The notes beneath the pieces are model-generated. The model had not been told where the DNA came from. It did no database searches and saw nothing but the letters and a program-made list of their open reading frames with translations. The position numbers and the translations under genes were made by a program. Below, one piece after another: positions 1 to 10,399 of a stretch of 64,000 bases of DNA (its first letter is position 1; the number at the start of each line of letters is the position of its first letter). The stretch is from Isoetes taiwanensis (lineage: Eukaryota; Streptophyta; Lycopodiopsida; Isoetales; Isoetaceae), in contig JAJEKV010000028.1 in assembly GCA_021234155.1 (NCBI GenBank), forward strand, positions 9,006,134 through 9,070,133. Reading direction: 5' to 3'.

Positions 1-879
1 GGAAAAGATACTTTATAACATTTGTTGATGATTATAGCAGGATGGCCAAAGTTTATTGTCTGAGTACCAAGGATCTAGCTCTTCAAGCATTTAAACGTTA
101 GATGCCTACGTACAGATAGGGGAGGTGAGTTCCTATCAAATGAATTTAAGTACTATTGCAATAAACTTGGCATCAAGAGGCAGTTGACTTGCAGATTCTC
201 CCCTCAACAAAATGGAATTGCTGAGAGGAGGAATAGAACTATACTTAATGCAGTAAGAAGCATGCTCAAATATTCAGGATTACCAAATTTCCTCTGGGAA
301 GAGGCTGTCAAGGCAGCAGTGTTTGTACAAAATTTATTGCCTTCTATAAGTATCAAAGGAGAGATTCCTTTGACACTATGGTCCTCGAAAACACCTAACT
401 ATGCAAGACTTAAAGCTTATGGCTGCTTAGCCTATGCTCATGTACCAGAAGAACTCAGAAAAAAACTTGATGATAGGGCTTACATAACCTACATGGTAGG
501 GTATGATCAGCAATCTAAAGCCTATAGATTGTATGATCCAAGTAAGAGGAGAATCACAGTAAGTAGAGATGTGCTATTTGATGAGGAGCAATTTTACAAG
601 ATTCTATTAAGAATCAACAGTCATGAAAATCTAGCTGAATGCAAGAATATTAAAAGAGTACAATTTGAAAAAGATCTAGACAAACCTACAATGATTGTTG
701 ATACTGATGATGAAAAGGAGATAAATATTAAACAATTATTACCTGACTATGATGTTGATCCTGAGAATGTGAAGCATGAAGATCCAGCTGATCAACAAGG
801 TGAAAATCAAATGAGCTACATTAGAAAGAAAAAAAGGACAGAAGCTAAATTTCTATTAATGTTGGCCCCCTATAAGTGA
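1..879 (+). pseudogene. Ty1/Copia retrotransposon integrase fragment
   Basis: The reading encodes the core of a Copia-type integrase, which joins retrotransposon cDNA to the genome. Visible in order are FVDDYSR (about 22-42), RTDRGGEF with the second catalytic Asp (about 108-131), and SPQQNGIAERRNRT with the catalytic Glu (about 199-240), then the usual region with YGCLAYAHVPEE and YDPSKRRITVSRDVLFDE. The frame is broken near position 100, where a stop codon and a frame change separate the first part from RTDRGGEF. The open frame from 184 runs to 879 and then ends; no reverse transcriptase or RNase H follows and no LTR is seen. The element enters from outside the left edge and is truncated. 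Family assignment is firm; the copy is dead. Confidence 0.9.
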
Positions 880-898
880 CGAATTTATGAGGGGGCCT
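862..898. repeat. Short inverted repeat (GGCCCCCT / AGGGGGCC)
   Basis: An 8-bp GC-rich inverted repeat continues, after one unpaired base, into ATAA/TTAT around a short loop. It lies exactly where Copia homology stops, so it may mark the end of a small inserted element. No second end was found. Confidence 0.4.
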
Positions 899-1959
899 CT
901 TAATGAGTTAAGATTTGGCAAACTTAAGGCATTACAAGATTTGGCCAAGTGGCCTAATTATAAATGGCCATTCCATAAGCATATCTAGTTCTCACTTAGG
1001 ACTAAATTGGTCCCAAAGTCGATACCACTCAAATCAACAAACATCTAATTGGCCATTCCAATGTCGTAATAGGCAATAAAATGCCAGGAAATGGCGAATT
1101 TGCAGGTAGTCCGTAGTAAGGCATCCTACTCAAGCCGGCCGTCGCATTTTGCCTGAACCTGTAATTTATGGCCAAATGGCCCGCTGGGGCCACTAAAATT
1201 TTCGTTGAAGACATGTACACGTTTTCCATATTATTTCATCACATTGGTGAAGGAAAACAAGATCATCAAGACAGACGGTTTGCCCTGACAACTTTATTCA
1301 GTCGTATTCGCCTCAACACAAGTATCATGCAAGGATAATGCAAACTGTGTCTCTTCTCTTCTTACCATGAAAAGCAATAATAGTTTGATGATATTATGTT
1401 AATTAAGTGGAAGAAATCACTCACCATGGAAAATTGCCTATAAATAAGCACATCATTAGAATTTTGAAGAATAACCCTAACCTTCAATAACATGGTGCTG
1501 CCAGGAAAGAGATCCAGCCTCTTCATAGCCGATGGGTGAATCCCAGCAACCAAGTTATCATCATTCATAGCGTCATCAACAAGTAAAAGATTTGGTGCCC
1601 TCTTTTTCTCTAATATAGCAGTTGTATATTCCCTTTTTGTCGCGTGAAAATATTTTTACCCCGGTTATTGTGATTCCATCGCAAGATATTCCCTCCCGCG
1701 GAATCACAGACCCTCCGGGAACGAGATCCGTTCTGGAGGCCCCGTTTTCCGTGCGACAGCGTCAGGTGTACCTTCGATGGATCCCAAACCATCCGTCAGA
1801 GGGTCCATCCCGGCCGTCCGTTTTATACCTTCCCGGCTGAATCACATCCGCCAAATACCACCGGACGGAATCACCGCTCTGTTATTCCATGCGACGGAAT
1901 CACCATCCAGAATATTCCGGTAAAAATTCAAATTTTTTTGACGTCCTATTCTTTATTCT

Positions 1960-2830
1960 TGTGGGAGGGGCTATGGCCGCTTGCTCCGGCGATGGTCGCT
2001 TCGGGCCGGATCCACGAAGATCTCAAGGGAAGAATACTCACTGGTTTTTTTAGCGGCTTAGGGAGATATTTCTTGAACGGTTTCTTGGAAATTCGTGCGG
2101 GGCTTGGAATTCCATGCGTGCTTCCCTTTTTCTTGCGATTCGATGGAGGGACTCTGACCCCTCGCCATCAACGGCTATGGCCATGGCGCACACCGCCGGA
2201 GATACATTTTTCGAGCTCACAGTCTCCGGCCGCGGAAGATCTAAAAGATGTGAGTCGAATCCGTTTGTGAAAAGATCCACACGGATCAAGAAGGCGGGCA
2301 AGGATCCCGTGTTGAACGACAAAGATGTCTTTACCGGTGGGACGAAGTTTGCTCAGATAGCCCTTATGCACGCCTCACGGTTAAATTTTGCTCGCGGATA
2401 GATTAAATAATGCAAGCGGGTGGCGAGATTGTGGTGGGCACGCGATGGTTGCCGTTGAGGGAAGTGGTCGCTATGGCGCCGCGGGGAATCGGCGAAGATC
2501 CGGTAATAACCTTGCTGTTTGTCGCCTTACGGCGAGCCGTTTTACGTGATTTCGCGGGGTTCTCTAGAGCCGTTTTCTCGCCTTGATTGCTTTTTCGGGC
2601 CGCTTAGGCGGGGAAAACCGACAAAGGTTAGAGGTCGACTCCAATTTTTCGCATTGACAAGAAAGACAAAAGCCTTGATCTCTGAATCCCAAGTCTTCTT
2701 CGAGTTCCTACAGGCCGGATCTAGAAGGTTTCAGCCAAGGGCCGGTTTGATGGAGCCGGATTCAGTAACAGGGAAGCTTGCAGAGGTCTTCTGCTTATCT
2801 GATCTGTGATTTCCGGCCTTCCTTATAGAT
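1960..2830. other. GC-rich centre of the foldback/Mutator-like element, possibly captured host DNA
   Basis: This interior is much richer in GC than its surroundings and has several overlapping open frames on both strands (for example 2114-2401 and 2519-2809, + strand). I recognise no protein domain in any frame. Such a GC-rich core between long inverted ends is the pattern of gene-fragment capture by Mutator-like elements, but the source gene cannot be named. A G+C-rich 5' gene region or promoter is as likely as coding sequence. Confidence 0.3.
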
Positions 2831-3287
2831 AATCTACCCTGCTTTCTGATTAAAACATCTGCCCTCCCGGATCAGAGCCATCAGCCTTCATATATCCATT
2901 CGACCCTGTTTTATCGTGGGCTCACAATGCGGCCCAGATTCACTATTCCTGTTGAATCTAGAGAAATGGGTTACATTAGAAACGGGTTTTTTGTTCTTGC
3001 TTTAAAACAGGCATGTTTATTGTTTCTTGTTCTTGTTTGAAGCACCCCATGGCATTGCCGATAATGGCAAGGGGTTCAAATCCCCAACCAGAAGTGTTCT
3101 GGGCAGTGCAAGGGCTTGTTTTTTTCAACGATTGGTTTTATATTAATTTTCTTCATGATCTTCAAGTAACCATCCTCAACCATTTTTTATGGAATCATGC
3201 ATGAATCATGCATGAACTTCTGCTGGGATTGAACCATCAGCCAATTTTTCCTCCCTGCTTGCAGTTATCACAAATTCAAAGTTCCCC

Positions 3288-3660
3288 AGGTGATTCCTTC
3301 CCGCGGAATGCATTCGTGGTGATTCCATCTCGAAGAATCTTACATTTGTGATTCCACCGGGCAGAATCGCATGGTTGTGATTCCATCTGGCGGAATAGCA
3401 ATGTTGTGATTCTGTCTGGCGGGATACGTAAGTGGTGATTCCATCTCACGGAATCAGACGTTCGTGATTCCATCTGGCGGAATAGCATGGTTGTGATTCC
3501 GTCTGGCGGAATAACACGATTGTGATTCCGTCTCGCGGAATAAATAATACGGTTGTGATTCCGTCTGGTGGAATACATGAGCGGTGATTCCATCTCGAAG
3601 GATCGTAAATTGGTGATTCCATCTGGCGGAATAGCAAAGTTGTGATTCCGCCGGAAGGTA
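3288..3660. repeat. GTGATTCC minisatellite (about 30-bp units)
   Basis: At least ten units follow the pattern GTGATTCCATCTGGCGGAAT plus a variable 8-12 bp spacer. Each unit is itself near-palindromic (GATTCC...GGAATC). Related units occur at the other end of the same element (about 1840-1925), in keeping with long inverted ends built from tandem repeats. Open frames through it are artefacts. Confidence 0.85.
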
Positions 3661-3829
3661 TAAATGACCTGAAAGCGACCCTGTCAGGTACGGATAACGG
3701 GGGCTCTGGTACAGATAACGGGATCTCCGGCCTGGTGATTCCGCGGGATGGAATTTTTTGCGATGGAATCACAATAACCGGGGTAAAAATATTTTGTTCC
3801 CTTTTTGTCCCCCTTCTGCATGTCAAAGA

Positions 3830-5245
3830 TGCTCTGAAAATGCATTGCATATATAGATAGATAGTATTTTAACGTCACGCTACTAGAATAAACTGCAAAA
3901 AGTCCCAACTTGCATTTTAATGCAATCTGCAAATGCAACCTCAAAACCTGAGATGCATTGTTCTTGCAAAAATGATAACTATGCATAGGTGCCATTTTGT
4001 TACAAATTGGGCATGCACATAGAATAAACACTGGCATGTGCATGATTCTAATGTACAAATCAATTGTAAACATAAACGCAATGTAGCTTTAACACTTGGA
4101 GAGCTCCACATTCCTTCCATAATAGCAGGCCGCAAATAAAAGTTGCAAGAATAATCACATCGCCTAAACACATCTAGTACAGACTGCTATAAGGACCTTG
4201 CATCATAAGTAATATGATGAAATAACAAACTCATGATTTGGCAAAGTAAGAAATACAATCATAACAGAAGTTTTATGAAGTAAAAAACAAAAGCTGGTGG
4301 AGATGTATCTAAGGGCTGTGCTGATAGCAAAGAGCAGGACAATTGGGAGGCCAAACAAGATATACAGATTTCCAGCCGTATGGAAAAAAAAATGGATGCA
4401 CCATCAAATAAAACCTTACAATATCTTCATCTTCATTCGTGATAAATTTAGGCAACAGCTTCTGATGTAAAATGCGAATCAAGCTCCAAAAATGCGTGGC
4501 TTATGCGGAGAAAAGTTCACAATTTCAGCCATTGAAAATCACCAATGCTATTGAAGAAGACTTCTGTAGCTTCAAAAAAGTCCTGCAAACAAATAAACAG
4601 ACAATGTCAATGCAAGTTACGTCCCTTGAACAAAAAAACAAAATAGGGTGCATCTACTCTTTTGAGTACCAAAGCTCTGACCTCTAATAGCATGTGGGTC
4701 GATCTTTGAGTCTGCAAGATCGACTCATGAGAGGAACAAAATTGGCTAAAGAAACCTTTCAGCTAACAATCTTCTCTTTGAAAATATAAAAAGATAATGG
4801 GTAGTACCAACTCTCCTCAACGAGCCGTCTTCGTAGTCCCTCTCAATGTTAATACTGCCAAAATGCATTGAAAAAGACCTTGCCACAACTGCATATGCTG
4901 GGCAATCGTGGCAAGCACGTTGAGCATAAGCCAGATCCATGTAAATTTCAAATGGATAAGCCAAAGCCATGAGATTTCAAAACTACAAATCATAGCAAAT
5001 TAAAGTTCTATGATCCATCCAAGGGCCAGAAACCCATTTCTACCTATTTCTACGATGCTGCACTCAAAATATTTTATGTCCATTAAAAAACACACTGGAA
5101 AAATTCTTCTGCTCCTCTTGGGGTCCACCATAGCCCGACGCTCTGTCTATCTTGCCGGTTAAGCAGTTCAAACATGAGCAACCTGACCCACAATGCAGGT
5201 GACCGTGAGTTTACAGGGAACAATGGGTTTGGAGTAGTCACCAGT
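3830..5245. other. No recognisable gene
   Basis: AT-rich sequence with no domain-like open frame, no RNA gene that I can identify and no clear repeat boundary. Short open frames (for example 4472-4687) have no recognisable features. Confidence 0.5.
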
Positions 5246-5281
5246 ATATCCTAAGTATATTCTAACATATACCTAGGATAT
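5246..5281. repeat. 15-bp inverted repeat with 6-base loop
   Basis: ATATCCTAAGTATAT is followed after TCTAAC by its complement with one mismatch. A second small GC-rich dyad (GCCCCCCTAGGGGC) lies close by at about 5309-5322. This could be a cruciform or a short element end; no function is assigned. Confidence 0.6.
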
Positions 5282-5389
5282 GCCACAAACGCACATAAGC
5301 GAGAGTTTGCCCCCCTAGGGGCAATCTAAAAATGACTTAGTTGTTGATCCAAATTGCCGTAGCCAAGAGAGACATGGATCTTTGTCCAA

Positions 5390-5547
5390 AGTACAAGGTT
5401 AAAGAGGAAATGCAAGCACCGGCAATATAGAAGATCCAAAGTACAAGGTTAAAGAGGAAATGCAAGCACCGGCAATATAGACAAAAAGAACGTGGATGGC
5501 AGGATGGCAAAGAGGAAATGCAAGCACCAGCAATATGGACAAAAGAA
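5390..5547. repeat. Local tandem copies of the tRNA 3' flank
   Basis: Three copies of AAAGAGGAAATGCAAGCACC plus GGCAATATAG-like sequence lie side by side. The second is followed by a piece matching the last 15 or so bases of the tRNA gene (about 5487-5501) and its oligo-A terminator flank. The array therefore arose by repeated short duplication of the tRNA 3' end and flank. Confidence 0.75.
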
Positions 5548-5629
5548 CGTGGACGGCAGGATTCGAACCTGCGCGGGCAAAGCCCACATGATTTCTAGTC
5601 ATGCCCGATAACCACTCCGGCACGTCCAC
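5548..5629 (-). tRNA. tRNA-Ser (anticodon AGA)
   Basis: The minus strand folds as a complete 82-base class II tRNA. The acceptor stem pairs GTGGACG with CGTCCAC, followed by discriminator G. The A box is in GCCGGAGTGGTTATCGG. The anticodon arm CATGA-CTAGAAA-TCATG places AGA (complement of 5594-5596) in the loop. A long variable arm GGGCTTTGCCC marks a serine tRNA, and the B box GGTTCGAATCC lies in the T arm. There is no intron and no encoded CCA. A TTTT run on the same strand just downstream (complement of 5541-5544) fits a Pol III terminator. The sequence looks intact, so this is probably a working gene reading UCU and, after wobble modification, UCC/UCA codons. Confidence 0.97.
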
Positions 5630-5639
5630 AAGTGTTATT

Positions 5640-8084
5640 TCATTTGCATTTCGTGTTCAATATAAGAAGAAAACTAGAAATTCCAAATCTGCTCAGTTTC
5701 GCCGTGAGCTCTGACATGGCAGGGATCTAACCGGTGGAATCACTCAGTGATGCATTTTTTCCACTAATAACAGAAACTGGCGCCAACAACAAGTGATGGA
5801 AGCTCCATTCCGTCATATTCTTCTAGGACGACTTGGCCATCATGCACCCATAATACGGTTTGTTCCAGATTCGTAACAACGACTGAAGTGGTTGTGGGGA
5901 TTTTGTTCCTATAACAGAAATCAGGCTGAAGCATGGAACAGGTAATTTATAACTATGCTGAGATTAATTTGTAAAACTTCTGTTGTTATCTGTCGCTAGT
6001 CCTTACATCTAAGTGTGCATTGTGCTTGGCCCTGCATGATGGGCGTCCCTGCATGATTGGGTAATCTGTCATTTCAAATATTTAAATGTTGTTACTAGGC
6101 ATGTCTTTGTTTAAGGGAGTTAGTTGGCATGGTTCAGCTAAGTTGGCATGTAGCTTCTAGACTGGCACCATTCCTTTAAGTTGCAAGAAAAGAGTTTTTT
6201 TTTTTGTCATGGAACCCGTGACAGTCTGGTATTATCTTTGGGCATCTTCAAAGTGTGCAGTCCACCATCTTACATAGTTCTTTATATGAGACGCACCACG
6301 AAATAAGTAGCCGTCAATAACCTAAAGACCTATAAGATAGTGCCAAAACCCGAAATGTGTGCTAGATGAACACCGATATGCTTCTAATATCATAACTTGG
6401 TTCCTTGACTTGCCAAAATGAAGTAGAAAATTTTCCACTTATTTTTCACTCTACAAAAGGATACATGTCATTTCACACTTTGTAGGAATTCTATTCATCA
6501 TAACTCCCATTAGAAAAATTTGCAGGCTAACTATTCCAGTTGCCTTTTAGGATGCTTAAATGATCTAGCTGTGGATGTAACTGTCTCAACATGCCAAAGG
6601 TTACTTTAAGGCATTAGAGGCTGATGTGTCTTTTAAGAATTACCACTTCAGGAAACATGGCGCTTTTGAAAACACAAAGTTGTTACAATAAGCAGGAATC
6701 CTTGATGGAGGCCCAATTTGTTGCTGGTTGCAGTATTATATACATCAACAAGCATAAAAAGCTGCGTTAAACTGCACTGAATTACTTCGATTACCAAAGT
6801 TATTACTGGTGATGGTGCCTAACAACTTCATGGAATACCCTTATGTTCTTGCAACTAAATTCTGGGGACACTTTCGTTTTACACCCCCTCCAGCTGACGT
6901 GGCACAGATCCAGGCATTCAATCTGAAAATCAAGACTTGGACCTATGCCACGTCAGATGGCGGGCTGTGATACGAAAATTAACCAAATTCTGATGTTTGC
7001 ATTGCACTTAAGAGAAACTTTTTCCTGCATGATGGAGCCACCATCTGCCAAATTACATACTAGTGCCAATGCTAAGAAATGGTTAATGCGGTCCTACTAG
7101 GAGTCTGAGTCCAGAACCAATGATAGAGAATTGCCTTGAGGAACAAAGGCTTATCAGTTTTATCTTTTGCCAGAAACTTAATCCTGTATTCACAAGATGC
7201 AGAAAAGCGTTGGACCTAGGGTTTGGTTTTGAAGACAGCTGTAGCAGGGTTAATCATTATTCTGGAGGGATTCTAAATGGATCTGAGTTTTGGAGATATA
7301 AACAAGATCAAGGTGTTAAAAATTTGGCAAGCTGATTATGTGGACTATTTAGAACCAGTGTGAGGAGGTTCTGGTTGCGAATCTAGGATTGAAACTTAAA
7401 AATTAAAAATAATTGCTCTTTTGTGTGCGCGCTTTTCTCGGAAAGAAGTACGTAATTAGTGTTAAGTTTTTTGTTGTTTTCTTATTGGTCAAAGAAGAGA
7501 ATTATATGTGGCAGGGTATCCGGACATTGTTGAAGAAGATCTATTGTTCCCAAACCCAGATTTGAGCAAGCATACAGAATTGTTAAAACTTACTATATAA
7601 TTGAAACCAACAAGTTAGTTTGTACGCTACATTTAGCTTATAACAGGATTTGTGTAATCTTAGGAAAAGAGAATCCTTGTCCTTGGTTTAGACAACGCTG
7701 GAAAAACTACCCTGAGTTAGTAAGTGAAGATATATTGGCAGTCAATGCAGGTAGCTCTTCAGACTTTTCTTTGTTATGCTAATTAATAGACAAAATGAAG
7801 AGCCATGATGCAAAAACATTTATTTTGTCTAAGCTAAGCGTTTCTTAGAGTTGGCTTAAAAGCATGGTATTTTAAGGGAGAATCTATGCTGGAGCTTAGG
7901 GAGAGCTGTGTCGCAAACTTCTGTACTGTGTTTCCCAATGTATTTGCAACATTCAAGTAATCCCACTATTAATATATTTGCCGTCTTCATAGTACTTGTG
8001 TACACAGAGTCAGAGTACATGCTTTGGCATATCAAAAGTATTCCTATGCAAATAATTATGTCCATCTTTTTGTGCAACGTGAGC
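5640..8084. other. No recognisable gene
   Basis: AT-rich DNA without a domain-like frame. One inverted pair, CTGACGTGGCA (about 6893-6903) and TGCCACGTCAG (about 6947-6957), encloses 43 bases and contains ACGTGG cores. It may be a remnant of a small inverted-repeat element. Confidence 0.45.
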
Positions 8085-8990
8085 ATATGGGTGCAAAATC
8101 GGTACTGGGTAGCAGAAATCACCGTCCGAACGCCGCTTACAAGTGCTTAAAATCGGCGTGTTTTAAACACGACGTGCGTGATTGATCAATTGACATGTAG
8201 GGTGCGCGCCCGTCAAAATGACAGGCTGAGAGAATCATGAGCTTGAATGGTGCCGGAAACATGAATGCCTGTAGCCCGCCATATTCGTGGATGGCGGGCT
8301 TACCCATATTGAATTCAAGCAAAATGGAGGGACTAATTGTTTCCAAGAATTGCCTGAACCAAATTCAACAATTTGCCCTCACCAATTTTGCAATACACAA
8401 AAATCCGGGATAGATGAAACCCAATTCCTCTCCCCGTTCACTTTACAAAGCCATTGATGCAGCAAGGAAGAGAGATCAGAGGCGGCGATTGTATGCAAAG
8501 AAGGTAGCAATGAAGAAGAATTCCCCTTCTAAAGATTCGCCTTCAAAGAAGAATAAGAAATTGAGACTGAGTGACCACAGAATAAGAGAAATTTCAGGAG
8601 AAATTTTTGAAGTATTCAACCGAATTAGTACAAATGTTGATGATAATGACAAAGGCCGTATCCTTGACAGTCTTCTTTGGAGGGCGAGGGATTTACCAAT
8701 TGCTTCTATAAAGAAATCTAAGCAGGTTACTATGGCCGAGCAAATGGTGAAGAATTTGAAGGAAACAATGCAAGAACATAAGTATGAGAGGAATCATGAC
8801 ATGCTTCGCGGCAAGGAAGTCCACCCCGATAATGACAAAGAGTGGCGGTACAAATGGTGTCAAACCATTGAATCAAAGCGAAGTGGCCGATTGTTTCAAG
8901 ATCCCCGGAAAAAACAATTTCAAATGCTTTTCAAAGAAGGGTGCAAGCTAACAAAGGGGAAGGACCTTACAAGAGGATGCCTGCTAGACG

Positions 8991-9300
8991 TCAGGTAAAT
9001 CGTCAGAAAGCCTTCACAAATCGGACAACTTCCAGTCGGTCGACGTTTACTGACGATTAGCTCGACTCATATTATCGACGATTGTTCGCCGACGACGCGC
9101 CGTGAATCGTCACCAAGCGCCGATCATGCGTCGTGGTGCTCGTCGGGGATAATAGTCGAAATATTAGTCGAGAATCGTCAAAGATATTAGTCAAAGATGA
9201 TGGTCACCTATTAGTCAAAGATATTAGTCAAAGATATTAAGCAGGTCCATTAGTCGATATTGGTTGACACATTAGTCGATAGTAGTCGGGTAGTTGGACC
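8991..9300. repeat. Left subterminal repeats of the CACTA element
   Basis: Clustered short motifs of the type CGTCAG, TAGTCGA and TTAGTCAAAGATA, several directly repeated (TATTAGTCAAAGAT at about 9188-9240). They mirror the right-hand zone at about 13140-13460. Confidence 0.8.
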
Positions 9301-9482
9301 AAGACATAGAAGTAATGTGTGATGTTTATTTACCAAACAGGATTTGAACCCCGATATTCCAAATTTTGGTATAAAACTAGAGCGCATAAATTATACAACA
9401 AAATTGATTGAAGAATCTTAACAACACAAGATTCTAGCATAAATACAACTTGCTTGTAATAACAATAAATGACTTATAAACA

Positions 9483-10040
9483 ATCGCATCGATCCGGAGA
9501 CATCGGATCGACATTCTAGAAGGGGAGCATGCATGTCTTGCATGCATGCATGCGACGCATGCCCTCCTCGGTTAGGGTTTCGCTTATTTTAGGCGCGGTT
9601 TCTCGCATCAACGCCTCATCGGCGCTTCCTCTTTCTCGGCCAGCACCTTATTCTCTTTGAATTGTTTCGAGGCGGGGGAGGGGCTTCTTCCCGCTTGGTT
9701 TGGCCCATTTGGCGTTTCGTCATCTGCCGTGGCATGTCCTTTTTCGACCTCGGCCCTTCTTTAGCCTTCATCCCGCGGACCTTCGCCCCCTCGATTCTAG
9801 TTTGATAAGGAAGTTCTCTGGTAGTCGGGCGGTTTGTTGGTTTCATGCGAGCCCCATTCTAGAATCGCATCGATCCGAGACATCGGATCGACATTCTAGA
9901 AGGGGGCGAGCATGCATGTCTTGCATGCATGCATGCGACGCATGCCCTCTCGGTTAGGGTTTCGCTATTTTAGGCGCGGTTTCGCATCAACGCCTCATCG
10001 ACGCTTCCTCTTCTCTCGCCAGTACCTTATTCTCTTTGAA
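9483..10040. repeat. Direct duplication (about 180 bp, two copies) inside the CACTA element
   Basis: Two copies start at about 9483 and 9862. Both run from GAATCGCATCGATCCG or a close variant through ACATCGGATCGACATTCTAG, a GCATGCATG run, GGTTAGGGTTTCGC and TTATTCTCTTTGAA. A further 38-bp piece ending CCCCATTCTAGAAT occurs at about 9828-9865 and about 10525-10562. The CACTA interior was thus rearranged by duplication. TTAGGGTTT is a telo-box-like motif common in plant promoters, which hints at captured promoter or 5' UTR sequence. Confidence 0.8.
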
Positions 10041-10284
10041 CCCACCCTCCCCCCCTTCTTTGTTTATTGTATTGTGCACAAATTTCTGTTTATCATGTTT
10101 TTCTTCCACCCGCTTGGGTGATGCTTTTTTTCCACCCCTGGGTGATGCTATCCTCTGGTATGTTTGTGTTGTCTCGTTTGTTGTGTTGGTGATGTGCGCG
10201 TACGGGTTGGCTTAGCGGCATCTATTTCGACTTCTCCATGCGGGGTTTTGGGAGCGATTTCTATGCCTTACGTTTGTCCAAGCC

Positions 10285-10360
10285 CCTTGCGAAGGCTTAT
10301 CACTAGGGTTTTCCTCGAAAACCCGAAAAGGGCGGGTTTTTAATCCCGGTGATAAGCTTT
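10285..10360. repeat. Inverted repeat around GCTTATCAC / GTGATAAGC
   Basis: GAAGGCTTATCACTAGGG is followed about 45 bases later by its near complement CCCGGTGATAAGCTTTC. The loop contains a smaller CTCGAAAACCCG..GGGCGGGTTTT dyad. It lies in the interior of the CACTA element; the origin is unknown. Confidence 0.6.
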
Positions 10361-10399
10361 CGGGCAGTACATCGACCATTCATCTATTAGCATTGTATT

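Larger units (their letters stand above)
1642..3796. mobile_element. Foldback/Mutator-like DNA element with minisatellite ends
   Basis: The ends are inverted copies. Reading inward, both give AAAATATTTTTACCCCGG, then TTATTGTGATTCCATCGC and a CCGCGGAATCAC segment (left about 1647-1707, right about 3734-3795). A 13-bp direct repeat TTCCCTTTTTGTC lies just outside each end (1629-1641 and 3797-3809), as expected for a target-site duplication; Mutator-like elements usually make 9-11 bp. Subterminal DNA on both sides holds GTGATTCC...GGAATCAC units. No transposase frame is visible, so this is a non-autonomous element. The GC-rich centre (about 1960-2830) may be captured host DNA. Class assignment is inference from the end structure and duplication length. 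Confidence 0.75.

Noticed and set aside
1938-2401. Overlapping open frames on both strands in the GC-rich element centre
   Set aside because: High GC lowers stop frequency; no domain or splice structure and equal openness on both strands.
3033-3090. GGGGTTCAAATCCCC resembles a tRNA B box
   Set aside because: No A box at the right distance and no cloverleaf; acceptor arms do not pair. Possibly a short tRNA-derived remnant, but not supportable.
5111-5235. Possible structured RNA (stretches recalling 7SL-type GGTTGC..AACCGGC on the minus strand)
   Set aside because: The core could not be aligned to a known RNA from memory and no snRNA-type upstream element is seen.
9335-9365. Reverse-strand GGGGTTCAAATCCTG, B-box-like
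   Set aside because: No matching acceptor or anticodon stem within 70 bases; lies inside the CACTA element.
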